DNA of 64,000 nt, taken from assembly GCA_019096065.1 (NCBI GenBank), contig JAGUCH010000009.1, positions 4,784,001 to 4,848,000 of the forward strand, written 5' to 3'. This DNA is from Paracyclopina nana. Taxonomy: Eukaryota > Arthropoda > Copepoda > Cyclopoida > Cyclopettidae. Positions 53,236 to 63,548 of the stretch are shown here, piece after piece; position 1 is the first letter of the stretch; every line of letters begins with the position of its first letter. The notes below the pieces were generated by a model. That model did no database searches. It saw only the letters and a list, made by a program, of their open reading frames with translations, and was not told the origin of the DNA. The translations under genes were made by a program, and so were the position numbers.

Positions 53236-56200
53236 CTAGGCGGATCTGAGCTGTCCGGCCAGTGTGCAAGATTTGCAGCAGAATTTGGCGTAATACTTAT
53301 TTGTGCAGTATTCGGCTTTCACGATAAGCTTGCAGTTTGCAAAATAAGGATTGTCAGTGCACTCCTGGCGGAGAGTCACATTTTCCACGGTGATGGCCAC
53401 CGTGGATGAATCTGTATTGTAGCCATTGTCTGCAACGCACGAGTAGCTACCAGTATCGGAGGATCGACTGTCAACAATAACCAAAGTATTGTTTTCCCGT
53501 AGCATCTGAAACGAAATCTCAATCCTTACAACTTTTCCTACTTCAATAGCCCGTTCTCTTTTTTTTCTAGCCAGGCTCCTTTAATGTTAAGCAAGGCTCT
53601 TTGGAGGCGCATATCGCAACAACTGATGAGCCGATCGGCACCAAACTTGGTAGGATTTGTCAGTAGACCCCAATAATAGTTCATGCCAAAATTCCTCTGG
53701 ATTTAAGGCAGATAAGTGAGGCCAGTTTTTCCCGCCATAAATATATTATGAAGCTAAGCTGCCTTGCTTCACATTTTTAACGGCCTTCAGTTGGCGGCCT
53801 CGGATCTCAACCAAATTTGGCATGCAGCCGTAGATAGTCTCACTGAAGAATCCTACCAAGTTTGGTTTCAATCCGCTCAACAATTCCTGAGGGATAAGCT
53901 TCCAAAGAGCCTTGCTTAACTTCAAAGAGCTTTGCTTGACTAATATGAGAACGGGCTAATGCATTGAGACGAACCTGAATTCGTTGTGAGTATCGCAGAG
54001 GCTGCCCATTGAAGTACCATTGGACTGTAGGCTTGGCATAGCTGTTCACCGTGCAAGGCAGGACTATTCTGTCGTTGAGCGGGAAACGAGATCTGGACAC
54101 GTCAATACGGGCGCTAATGTAGCCAGAGGTCTTTTTGGTGGTTGTCTCCACAACGGGGGTTACTTGTAGAATGACATCATCACCATCATCGGGTCTACAT
54201 AAAAATGAGGCACATTATTGCTCTGCTCATCTACCGCGCGACAAAATCGGCAGTTCTATAAAGAGCTGATAGATGGCGCCATTGCATTGTGAGGTTTTAC
54301 GCCTGACGCTTTGACAGAAAATTTAAAAAAATGGGCTGCTTAATAAAAGTTACTAAAAACCGCCAAGCTTTGAATAAAAGAGCCTAAATCACTCATTAAG
54401 CGCTGGTAGCGCCTCATAAGTCAAACGAGTTGAGCGCTGGCTAACTAGGGTTGTTTAAATCTATGCTGCACTGCTTTGCCCTCAGTTGAGAGTGTAACTA
54501 ACACAATTGCAATGGTTCAGTTTATCTTAACGTTAAGACGAACTAAACAAGTAAGGCCTACCAGTTGGGGCGTACCAAAACAAGCTATTTAGATGGCTTC
54601 TTTAATTAGTTTGGTCTACCCTAGAATTAGCTATTGCCTTATTGCTCAGGTTTGTGTAAGTATAGTTAAAAGGAGAATATAACAGAGCCTATAGGAACTC
54701 GTGCAGTAACAACAACTTTTCCCGTAAGGTAAGAAAAGAAACGTGCATTTGAGACACCCTATATTTCTTCTCAGTTATTCCTGTTTTTCCCCATGTTTTT
54801 CCCTCATGCTAATGCTGCGTACTCTCACGATGGAAAATGTCCATAGAAGCTACAAACATATGGAAATACACCAACAGTTCTATCAAATTATCCTGTTGTA
54901 CAAATATTCGAGAAAGTCAGCATATTTAACTCACTCATTTTCGGGTTGAGAGGGATAGTAGTAGCTTGGAGCATCGACCACGTAGCTGAGAAATTTTCGC
55001 TCATTTTGCGACAACGAGGATCGGTCGATCGGGCCCAAAGCGCGAAGCACATAAGTGGCAGAGTCAGCTGGGCCAAGGCCATTATAAGCTTGACAGGTGT
55101 ATGCTCCAAGATTGGTCAAGCCAACTTGTCTCACCAAAAGGCCATACCCAGACGTTTGTTCTATGTTTCCATCAGTCAAAGGCAGCATAACTGTATCCTT
55201 CCACCTAAAATTTATTTTTGAGAAAACTTGAATTTTAATTTTTTCATGTTTTTACCATGTCACTGTCGGCTTGGGATAGCCAAATGCCAAGCAGCTGAAA
55301 TGAGCAGGAGAGCCGAGCGACATGACCAGATCGCTGTTAGTGGGCTGAACAATCCTGGCTGGTATTTCCGTGGGACTGTCAATAGCTACAGTAATAGTAA
55401 CATAAGCAGGTATGCCACGCCCGTTGTCGGCAAAGCAGGTGTACTCGCCCTCATCACTCAGGTCAACACCAACAATCTAATAACAATTACCCGTTCTCAT
55501 GTTTTTCTAGATATGCTCCTACAATGTTAAGCAAGGCTCTTTGGAGGCGTAAATCACAACAACTAAAAAGCTGATCGGCACCAAACTTGGCAGGATTCAT
55601 CAGTAGACCCTAATAATTGTTAATGCCAAATTTCATATGGATTGAAGGCTGATAAGTGGAGGGCATTTTTCCCTCTAAAAATCTTAGGCAAAGCCGCCTT
55701 GCTTCACATTTCAAACAGCCTCCAGTTGGCGGCTTCGGATCTCAACCAAATTTGGCACACTGCCGTTGATAGTCTCACAGAAGAATCCTACCAAGTTTGG
55801 TTCCAATCGGCTCAACAATTCCTGAGGTATTTGCTTCCAAAGAGCCCTGCTTAACTTCATATAGCTTTGCTTAACTAAAATGAGAATGGGCTAATAAATC
55901 ATTCTTATGTTGAGTTAATCACAGCTCTGTGGAAGCTAATGGCTCAGCAATTGCGGTGCGGATTGTAACCAAACTTGGTAGGATTCTTCAGTGAGACTAC
56001 CTACGGATGTGTGCCAAATTTGATTGAGATCCAAGGCCGCTAACCTGAGGCTGTTTAAAATGTAAAGCAAGGCAGCTTTGCTTAACATTTGCATTGGGAA
56101 AAACTGGCCTCTGTGCACTTATCGACTTCGATCCAGACGAATTGAAGCATGAACAATTATCAAGGTCTATTGACAAATCCTACCAAGTTTGATACCAATA

Positions 56201-59200
56201 GGCTCTCTAGTTGTTGAGATGCAAGCCTCCAAAGAGCCTAGCTCAACATTGTTGGAGCCTAACTAATTCTGTGACTCAAAAAAGTATGAAAATATCCCAC
56301 CTGCAGGCTCCCACCGTCGATAATCTTGTATTTTCCTCGCCTCACGTCTATGTCTGTTCGTCCTTTGCGCCAATAGACATCCGGTTTCGGATTTCCAGTT
56401 ACGATCACGCTGAGGACAGCAATGTTTCCCTCGCCAATGACGACTGTGGGCTTGAAGGCTCTCACGTTGGCAGCGTTGGGGTCGATGGCAGGAACGTCTG
56501 TGGGTGAAGCGTCACCGCCATCGATGTAGCCGGGGTCTACTACGCTGGGAAGGCATGAGTAGGCACAGCCGTCGAAGCAGCATTTATGGTCGCCAAAGCA
56601 ATCCGAGTCGATGCTGCATTCGTCCAAACACTTGCTGTTGGCCACGTTTGTCCGGCTTAATTTAGGACATACCCCGCTCTTCTTTTCTTCGCGGCAAACA
56701 GCCCTGTAGGAAGATGTTTATCAATATAAGCCAGAGGTGGGACAAACTTTTTCATCAGATGGCGCTTTCGGAGGAAGAATTTTTAGAAAAACTGTCACGC
56801 GCAAAACTTGTCACATGATTGCGAGCAGCAATTTGATTGGCAGATCCGCGGAGCTGGGCTAGATAAATTTGGTTTCAATGAAAAGCTAGAAAATTTGCGT
56901 GAGTTGCAGATGGTTTTATGTCCTGTTCATGTACGCCCCAAACTCCTTTGGAAAAGGCACGAAAAACACCTCCAGGAAAGGAGTAAAATTGTCTTATGAC
57001 AAGCGCCAGCGGATACTAAATAAATCAGATCAACTTTTAGCCAACTTGAAAGTAAACAAATCTAATTTGGGCTATTAAGTGCTCTCTACATTTTAATCCT
57101 TTTGAGCAAAATCAAAAGTTGAATTCGTCGTTTATCAAAGAAACGTGATGAAAGATAGTTTGTTATGAAATGTGTGCTGAAAACCATGAGACAAAATAGC
57201 AAAAATTGCCATTAAAAACGCTGCTCGGCCCCAAGCTGAACTCGTAGTGTGGCAGTAAGCAACAGATTCACTTCTCCTTAAGACAATTTTTTCCATACCT
57301 TAAGGCATTCTTAATACATGAACAGGGCATTATGCCATGAAAGGGTGCATTTTGTATGTGTAGATGACATCAATGAAGCTTTTGGCGCAATCGCTCCCAA
57401 AGCCAAACAATTGCCAATTTTGATCATTTCTGTTGCGCAGCTAGCTTTGTCAAACGTACTTTCCCAAGTTGTCCACCTAGATGGCGCTGCTAATCCAGCA
57501 ACTTAAGCATATAAGGTAACTTATTTGAACTTTAATTGGCTACGGCATTCTTATAAAAGAATCGCTGTTTTTGCTTTTACGCAGTGTTCTCGTTTTAGCG
57601 TTGAAAATAGGGCTGTATAATATTTTTTTACTTGACCACCATTTGCTAGGGAGAACACTGTTTGCGTGCATTGATCAAATTAGAAAAGATCTAAGCTATT
57701 TGTGATTGATCTTGAGCAATTGGGGATACAAATCTTGGATCTGATGGCAAAAGCAGAGTACAAAAACTAAAATAAATTCTCCATTTCAGATTTGCGGAAG
57801 CTCTTAACGGATATGAAAAAAAATGCATAGCACTTGAGAATAGAGTTGAATTGGACAAAAAAGCCTGCATAAAATTGCCTCGTAAGAACATTTACGGGAT
57901 TTGCTCAAAGCATGAGTAAAAGCTTTACCTGTAGATCAATTGGCCTTGCTTGTTTTGCTCGATGTCAACTGAGCACTTTGTTTTGTCCGGACATTTATAG
58001 CCGTAGCATGGCTCGTTGCAGTAGCATTCGGTGCATTTGCTCCTGTCGTCTTTGTAACGGAGAATCCCGTATTGGCACTTGACCTCGTTGCACCGCTCCT
58101 TCGATGCCTGCAACAATAAGGATAAAGTAACCGGAAATTGTTCTCCTCGGCTACTCCCAATTAAAAGAAAGCACCTTGCATCTTTCCTCGTCGTAGTCCT
58201 CGTATTCGTTGGGAAACAGCTCGTTTTTAACGGCCTCAACAAGATCAGGCCTCGGTCCCAAGGGAGGCTCAGTAACTAATGATACTTCCCCGTTATCAGG
58301 AGCAGCCTCGTTATCCGAGCTGTCTGACGAGCGAGCCGCATTGCAAAAGCCCAAGCACACGTCGAAGCTTTTGAATCGATTTCTGGGCGCATGAGAAGTA
58401 ACGTTAATAGGCTTATTATGCCTTTGCAAACGAAGTACCAATAATTAGGGGCTAAGCGCGGATTATTATATTAGCCCATTCTCATATTTTTCTAGCCAGG
58501 CTCCTATAATGTTAAGCAAGGCTCTTTGGAGGCGCATATCTCAACAACTACTTTGCCGATCGGTACCAAACATGGTAGGATTCGCCAGTAGACCCTAGTA
58601 AAAGTTCATTCCAAAATTCATCTGAATTGAAGGCCGATTAACAGAAGCCATTTTTTGGCCCTTTAAATGTTTAGCAAAGCTGGAGCCTTGTTTCACATTA
58701 TAAACGGCCTCCAGTTGGGCGCCTCGGATCGCAATCAAATTTGGCACACAAACGTAGATAGTCTCACTGAAGAATCCTACCAAGTTGGCTTCCAATCTGC
58801 TCATCAATTGCTGAGGCATTCGCTTCCACAGAGCCTCGCTTAACTTCAAAGAGCTTTGCTTAACTAATATGAGAATGGGCTATTGCGGAAGAGAGCTGTG
58901 TGTACTTAGTACCTGTTTCCCGCACAGCCTCCATAGACGAAAGGTACGCACGTGCCCCTTTTCGAGGAGAAATGGTAGCGCTTCACTTTATCGTCGCAAG
59001 GGCCTACATCCACTGGGAGCCTGCATATGGCCACCTTGGAGGCCTCCGTGTCGAGGCCAGACAGCTCTGGCTCCTCGAGGAGCAGGCAGACGGACTCGCA
59101 CTCGGATTTGGAGCTGAATCGGTTGCCGTTCCCTTCGCAGCCGCCGAAGGTGAACTCCTTGCACTCGCCCTTCTTCTTGTCGTAGAACCACTTCTGGAAT

Positions 59201-62200
59201 CGCCCCACGCACGGCCCAATGTCCTTCTCCATGTTGCACACGTCCTGGTCGCGAAAGATGCCGCACTCTCGGTCGCACTGCTCCTGAGTCGTGAATCGGT
59301 TCGCGTTTCCGCCTTGCCCGGAAAATAAGAAAGCAGTGCACTCGCTCTTGGCCGAGTCGTAGAACCAACTAGGAGATTTGTCGCTGCCCGAGCCTGCAAG
59401 CAAAAACAGCTCTAAAATAGGAGGTAGCTAAGAAGAAATTGCTGTTACCAAGGTCCCTGGGCAGGTTGCAGATATTGACCAAGGCCCCTTGGGGCCCGGG
59501 CCTTTTCTTGCCCCGAAAGGAAGCCATGCCAGGACCCGACCTTTTGCAGGCTGCCGTGCAGAACTCCATCGATTCAAAGCGGTTTCCATTGCCGTGGCAG
59601 CCGCCTATACATTACAAGAGGATTACAGACCAATAATCTGAAAGTGTCTCTGGGCTTTTTGCCCTTGCATCTTTTACCCCTAGGGATGTTTGCCCTAGAT
59701 GAATTTGACCAAAAGTACTTTAGGGCAAAAGTCCCAATGGGCACAAAAGTCCCAATGGGCACAAAAGTCCCAATGGGCACAAAAGTCCCAATGGGCACAA
59801 AAGTCCCAATGGGCACAAAAGTCCCAATGGGCACAAAAGTCCCAAAGGGCACAAAAGTCCCAATGGGCACAAAAGTCCAAAAGGGCACAAAAGTCCCAAT
59901 GGGCACAAAAGTCCCAATGGGCACAAAAGTCCCAATGGGCACAAAAGTCCAAAAGGGCACAAAAGTCCCAATGGGCACAAAAGTCCAAAAGGGCACAAAA
60001 GTCCAAAAGGGCACAAAAGTCCTAATGGGCACAAAAGTCCCAATGGGCACAAAAGTCCCAATGGGCACAAAAGTCCCAATGGGCACAAAAGTCCCAATGG
60101 GCACAAAAGTCCCAATGGGCACAAAAGTCCCAATGGGCACAAAAGTCCCAATGGGCGAACGGTCGAGGGCAAAAGGGACGCAGCCAATTAATATAGTAGA
60201 TGCACTATACCGTAATCGAAGGTAAAGCAGGCGTCCTTGTTCTTGTCGTACCAGAATTGCTCAATTCGGTCCTCGCAGGGCCCAACGACTTTGGGCAGCG
60301 TGCAGACGTCCTTTGAGGGAAAACATATTTATCATCGCATGCGTCAGATGCAAACATAAGCAACATGATTTACTTGACTGGGTTGACAAGAAGTCTGACA
60401 ATCTTGGCGGTTGAGGAACCGATTTCCATTTCCCTTCTTGCCGAGGTAGTCGAACTGCTTGCAAGTGCCATCGGTGCTGTCGTAATACCACCTTTTCTGC
60501 ACCTTGCCACCATCAGACCTTACGCAAGCGCATTTTATCAAATTTGTAGCAAAAGGGAAGCTAGTGGAGGGCTTACTTGACGCCTTCGTCCTTCGCGAGA
60601 AAGCAAAACTCTAGCTTGAACTCTTCTTCGATGGGAATTGAGTAATCGACCGAGCATCGACTCCGACAGCTTTCCATGCTTTTGAAGTTGTTCTTATTTC
60701 CTTCGCAGCCTCCGTAATAGAACATCTTGCACGTGCCGTCGGAGGGGTCGAAGTAGTACCTTCAAATGCAACAATTAGCCCGTTCTCATATTCAGCTAGC
60801 AAGGCTCCTATAATGTTGAGCAAGGCTCTTTGGAGGCATATAACTCATCAACTGCAGAGCCCATAGCCACCAAACTCATCAGTCGATCCTCGTAATTGTT
60901 CATGACATTATTCATCTGGATTGAATGCCAATTTGTGGAGTCCAATATAAACGCTAAGCAAACCTGCTTCGCTTTTTTAAAGCCGCCTCAATTTGGTGAC
61001 CTCGAATGTCGACCAAATTTGCTACGCAGCCGTAAATAGTTCACCTAGTATATAATCCTGCCAAGTTTGGTACTCATCGGCTCATCAATTGCTGAGCTAT
61101 TCGCTTCCAAAGAGTGTTGCTTAACTTCAAAGAGCTTTGCTTAACTAATATTTCATCATCATTCTACGCTGCGAATGTCACCTTTCGAGGTAGTCGCGGC
61201 AGGGCCCTGGAAGCTGGGGCTGTTGACACACGTCATTTTGGAGGAACTCAGATGGGCACGTCTTTTGACAGGCTTCTTTCGAGTCGAATCGATTGGCGTT
61301 GCCTTCGCAGCCGCCAAAGTAGAAAGGCAGGCAGCGCTTCTCATAATTATCAAAGTACCTGGAAAAGCACGTAACAAACGTAGGTAGATCCACGCGCGGA
61401 GGATGCAATAAAGAAGCTAGCTCTACCATTTGGGAAGCATGTCCTTGCAAGGCCCCTTGGAACGTGGCAGCAGACACATGTCTCGCGCAGTGGCCTTTGT
61501 AGAGCAACTATTTTGGCACTCGTCGAGCGACATGAAGCTGTTGGCGTTGCCCTTGCAGCCTCCGTAGACAAAGGGCTCGCATTGCCCGCTTTCCCGGCTG
61601 TATCCCCACCGGCTGAAGTTGCCGGCGCAGGGGCCCGCCTTGATGGGCTGCTCGCACTTGTCGACGAGGAGGTCGGAGATCTCCGTCTCCTCCGAGCACA
61701 CGGCCTCGCACTCCTCCTTCGACTCGTACTTGTTGTTGTTCCCCAGGCAGCCGCCGTAGATGAACTGCTCGCAGCTCTTCTTCGCGGCCACATAGCCCCA
61801 CCTGGGGTAGTAGCCTTCGCAAGGCCCCGACACCAGCGGCAATTCGCAGGCATCGCGGCCCACTGGCTCCACGCATACTTCTTGGCAACTTTGCCTGTCG
61901 TCAAAGTTGTTGCGATTGCCTCCGGAGCCGCCATACCAAAACCTGCACACTCAAGTTATTTTAGCCCGTTCTCATATTTTTCTAGCTTGGCTCCTACAAT
62001 GTTAAGCAAGGCTCTTTGGAGGATAACTTCTCATCAACTGCTGAGCCGAACTTGGTGGGATTCATCAGTAGGCCCTCGTATTAGTTCATGCCAAAATTCA
62101 AAAGCCGATTGGCGGAGGTCATTTTTTCCCGCGATAAATGTTAGGCAAAGCTGCCTTGCTTCACATTATTAACGACCTCCAGTGGGGGGCCTCGGATCTC

Positions 62201-62662
62201 AATCAAGTTTGGCACGCAGCCGTAGGTAGTCTCACTGTAGAATCCTACCAAGTTTGGTTTCAATCCGCTCAACAGTTGCTGAGGCATTAGCTTCCAAAGA
62301 GCCTTGCTTAACTACAAAGAGCTTTGTTATACTAGTATGAGAACGTACTTTTATAGCCCGCACATAGTTGATCAAGAAAAAAGTTACCTCGAGCAGCCAC
62401 CGTATTCGGTATCGAAGAACCACTTGGCGGTGTAGTTCTTCTCCTCGCCTCTGTCCTTTTGAAGGCCGCATACGTCAGGTGGTGGAATGGGCACGTCTGA
62501 GTCGCAGCCGAGGAAGTTTTCGTCCTCAGCATTCGTGACGCCATCGGGGCAGCAGCCGTGCTTCGAGGCCGCACACCCGCAGCCGAGGCCGTTGATGCCT
62601 CCGGCAGGCGTGCTGCGATCGGGGCAGCAGCCGAATTCCGTGTCCTTGCAACTGCAACCCTC
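53236..62662 (-). CDS. Ppn: Papilin, C-terminal 1267 residues (5' end beyond the right edge)
   Basis: Exons in transcript order: 62662-62388, 61942-61427, 61358-61182, 60759-60577, 60518-60374, 60310-60211, 59604-59449, 59393-58913, 58382-58175, 58107-57929, 56703-56301, 55476-55256, 55204-54935, 54194-53975, 53505-53236. All phases agree and sum to 1268 codons including the stop. Domain order: two papilin cassettes (FGCCPD...GCGC and GCCPDG...LGC); ten Kunitz domains, seven with six cysteines (GPC, YGGC) and three lacking the second and fourth cysteines; an antistasin-like Cys-rich segment; a WAP domain (KSGVCPKL, DECSIDSDCF, KCCFDGC); three Ig domains (for example GEYTCFADNG, AYTCQAYNG, GSYSCVADNG); and a C-terminal PLAC domain (ECTDNPYFANC, FCCKSC). 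This is the tail of papilin, a secreted basement-membrane glycoprotein related to ADAMTS. The missing N-terminal part should carry thrombospondin type 1 repeats. Papilin is known to act in extracellular matrix assembly and cell migration. Several introns contain one MITE each. Confidence 0.93.
53549..53956. repeat. Intronic MITE, GCCCGTTCTCATAT family (last papilin intron)
   Basis: 408 bp, ends GCCCGTTCTC / GAGAACGGGC, TA on both sides. It fills 408 of the 469-nt intron, 18 nt from the donor. Confidence 0.85.
54195..54934. other. Papilin intron without recognised repeat
   Basis: 740 nt between exons 13 and 14; AT-rich, no repeat family from elsewhere in the window noticed. Confidence 0.5.
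55489..55891. repeat. Intronic MITE, GCCCGTTCTCATAT family
   Basis: About 403 bp, ends ACCCGTTCTCATG / TGAGAATGGGC. It starts only 11 nt from the acceptor of exon 12. Confidence 0.82.
55892..56262. repeat. Second MITE of the same core family in the same papilin intron
   Basis: Head to tail with the previous one; degenerate ends (GTTGAGTTAATCACAGC / GGAGCCTAACTAA). Intron of 824 nt minus the two MITEs leaves about 50 nt. Confidence 0.7.
56780..57500. repeat. Dispersed repeat interrupted by a MITE (papilin intron 10)
   Basis: Relative of 51,200-51,640, split by the MITE at 56,919-57,329. Confidence 0.7.
56919..57329. repeat. TGYCCTGTTCATGTA-family MITE with TTA target duplication
   Basis: 411 bp, ends TGTCCTGTTCATGTACG / TACATGAACAGGGCA, flanked by TTA at 56,916-56,918 and 57,330-57,332. 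The uninterrupted relative at 51.2-51.6 kb has a single TTA at this place. Confidence 0.87.
58474..58880. repeat. Intronic MITE, GCCCGTTCTCATAT family
   Basis: 407 bp, ends GCCCATTCTCATATTTTTC / ATATGAGAATGGGC, TA on both sides, in the papilin intron between exons 8 and 9. Confidence 0.85.
59723..60156 (+). repeat. 18-bp minisatellite in papilin intron 6
   Basis: About 24 units of GGGCACAAAAGTCCCAAT, nearly perfect, with variant units (CCAAAG, CCTAAT). All frames stay open because 18 is divisible by three; the apparent proteins are artefacts. Flanking sequence (59,650-59,722) holds decayed TTTGCCCTAG-like units. Confidence 0.95.
60779..61150. repeat. Intronic MITE, GCCCGTTCTCATAT family
   Basis: Begins GCCCGTTCTCATATTCAGC with TA before it; the right end is degraded. 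It takes up about 372 of the 422 nt of the intron between exons 3 and 4. Confidence 0.78.
61964..62345. repeat. Intronic MITE, GCCCGTTCTCATAT family
   Basis: About 382 bp, begins GCCCGTTCTCATATTTTTC, ends AGTATGAGAAC. It lies in the 445-nt intron between the first two visible papilin exons. Confidence 0.82.
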
Positions 62663-62798
62663 CTGCAATGGCGCAGATTAATCATTAAATTGGGTGACGA
62701 AGAACGAGCATATATTTTAGATGCCTGCCTCGTGACCAATTAGCTTGTAATTGGGCACAACTCATGCAGGAGGGGAGTCAAATGACTTAAGTTAATTA

Positions 62799-62967
62799 GG
62801 GCGTTCTCATATTGCATTTTAGTTTAACCAAAACTGATACTGGTTAGACCAAATTGACTTTTGTCCGGACAAAAGTCAGCATTCTTGTAGTGTTTAGTTT
62901 AACCAGTATCAGCGTGGTTTAACTAAAATCAGTTTTGGTTAGACCAAACTGCGATATGAGAACGCCC
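62799..62967. repeat. Palindromic MITE, GGGCGTTCTCATATTGC family
   Basis: 169 bp, ends GGGCGTTCTCATATTGC / GCGATATGAGAACGCCC, TA on both sides, long complementary arms (GGTTAGACCAAA, TTTTGTCCGGACAAAA centre). Confidence 0.85.
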
Positions 62968-63337
62968 TAATAACTACCGAGAATTCGGAATTGAGGAGCT
63001 ATTGATGAAGATAAGATTTTATGACTTGCAGCATGAAAATGAGAGGTGCGATAAAGATGTCTCAATGATTTTATATAAAAACCCTGTAAACTTGCAACGC
63101 AATGCAAGACATCAGGCGACTTTTGTCACCATTATCTGCTAAATAGTGTGCTAAATAGTGCGTCGCCAACGTCCGCTGTTTGGTGCGGCGGGGTGATGGG
63201 GTGACCCGTGCGTCGACGCAGTCCTCCATTCAGACGATGAACTGACGCGTTGCGGCTGACCGGTGCGCCGCCGCCGCCGAAGCCGAGGTGCTACGATTAG
63301 TAAGTTGCCCGTGCTTTACGCGTTACGAACTCTTTAA
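62968..63337. other. Papilin intron with a GC-rich island
   Basis: Most is AT-rich. Positions about 63,160-63,300 are strongly GC-rich with several CpG (GTGCGCCGCCGCCGCCGAAG). On the minus strand about 52 codons stay open from an AG near 63,290, but no papilin-like domain is encoded. Confidence 0.4.
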
Positions 63338-63509
63338 TCCTCTGTTCATCTACACACTCCTTAAGGACTCGGAACGCGAAATTCCTTTGCGCAATTAGGA
63401 GTTCTCAATACATAAACTAGCTGCGTCAGTACATAAACTAGCTGCGTAGAGTTGTCATTATGCATGGTTTCGTCATTATGCATTCCTTAAGGAACTGTAG
63501 ATGAACAGA
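63338..63509. repeat. MITE, TGCTCTGTTCATCTACA family
   Basis: Third copy; ends CCTCTGTTCATCTACACAC / TGTAGATGAACAGAATA. It carries the same inner 25-bp duplication as the copy at 52,543. Confidence 0.82.
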
Positions 63510-63548
63510 ATATTTGACTTGCGGCCAAGGGTACTAGTGACGGTCTCA

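Noticed and set aside
59574..60225. Several 100-190-codon frames on both strands over the 18-bp minisatellite
   Set aside because: All are produced by an in-phase 18-bp tandem repeat in a papilin intron; no frame is special.
58913..61942. Cluster of separate Kunitz or WAP toxin/salivary genes
   Set aside because: Splice phases join the Kunitz domains to each other and to WAP, Ig and PLAC domains; this is one papilin gene.
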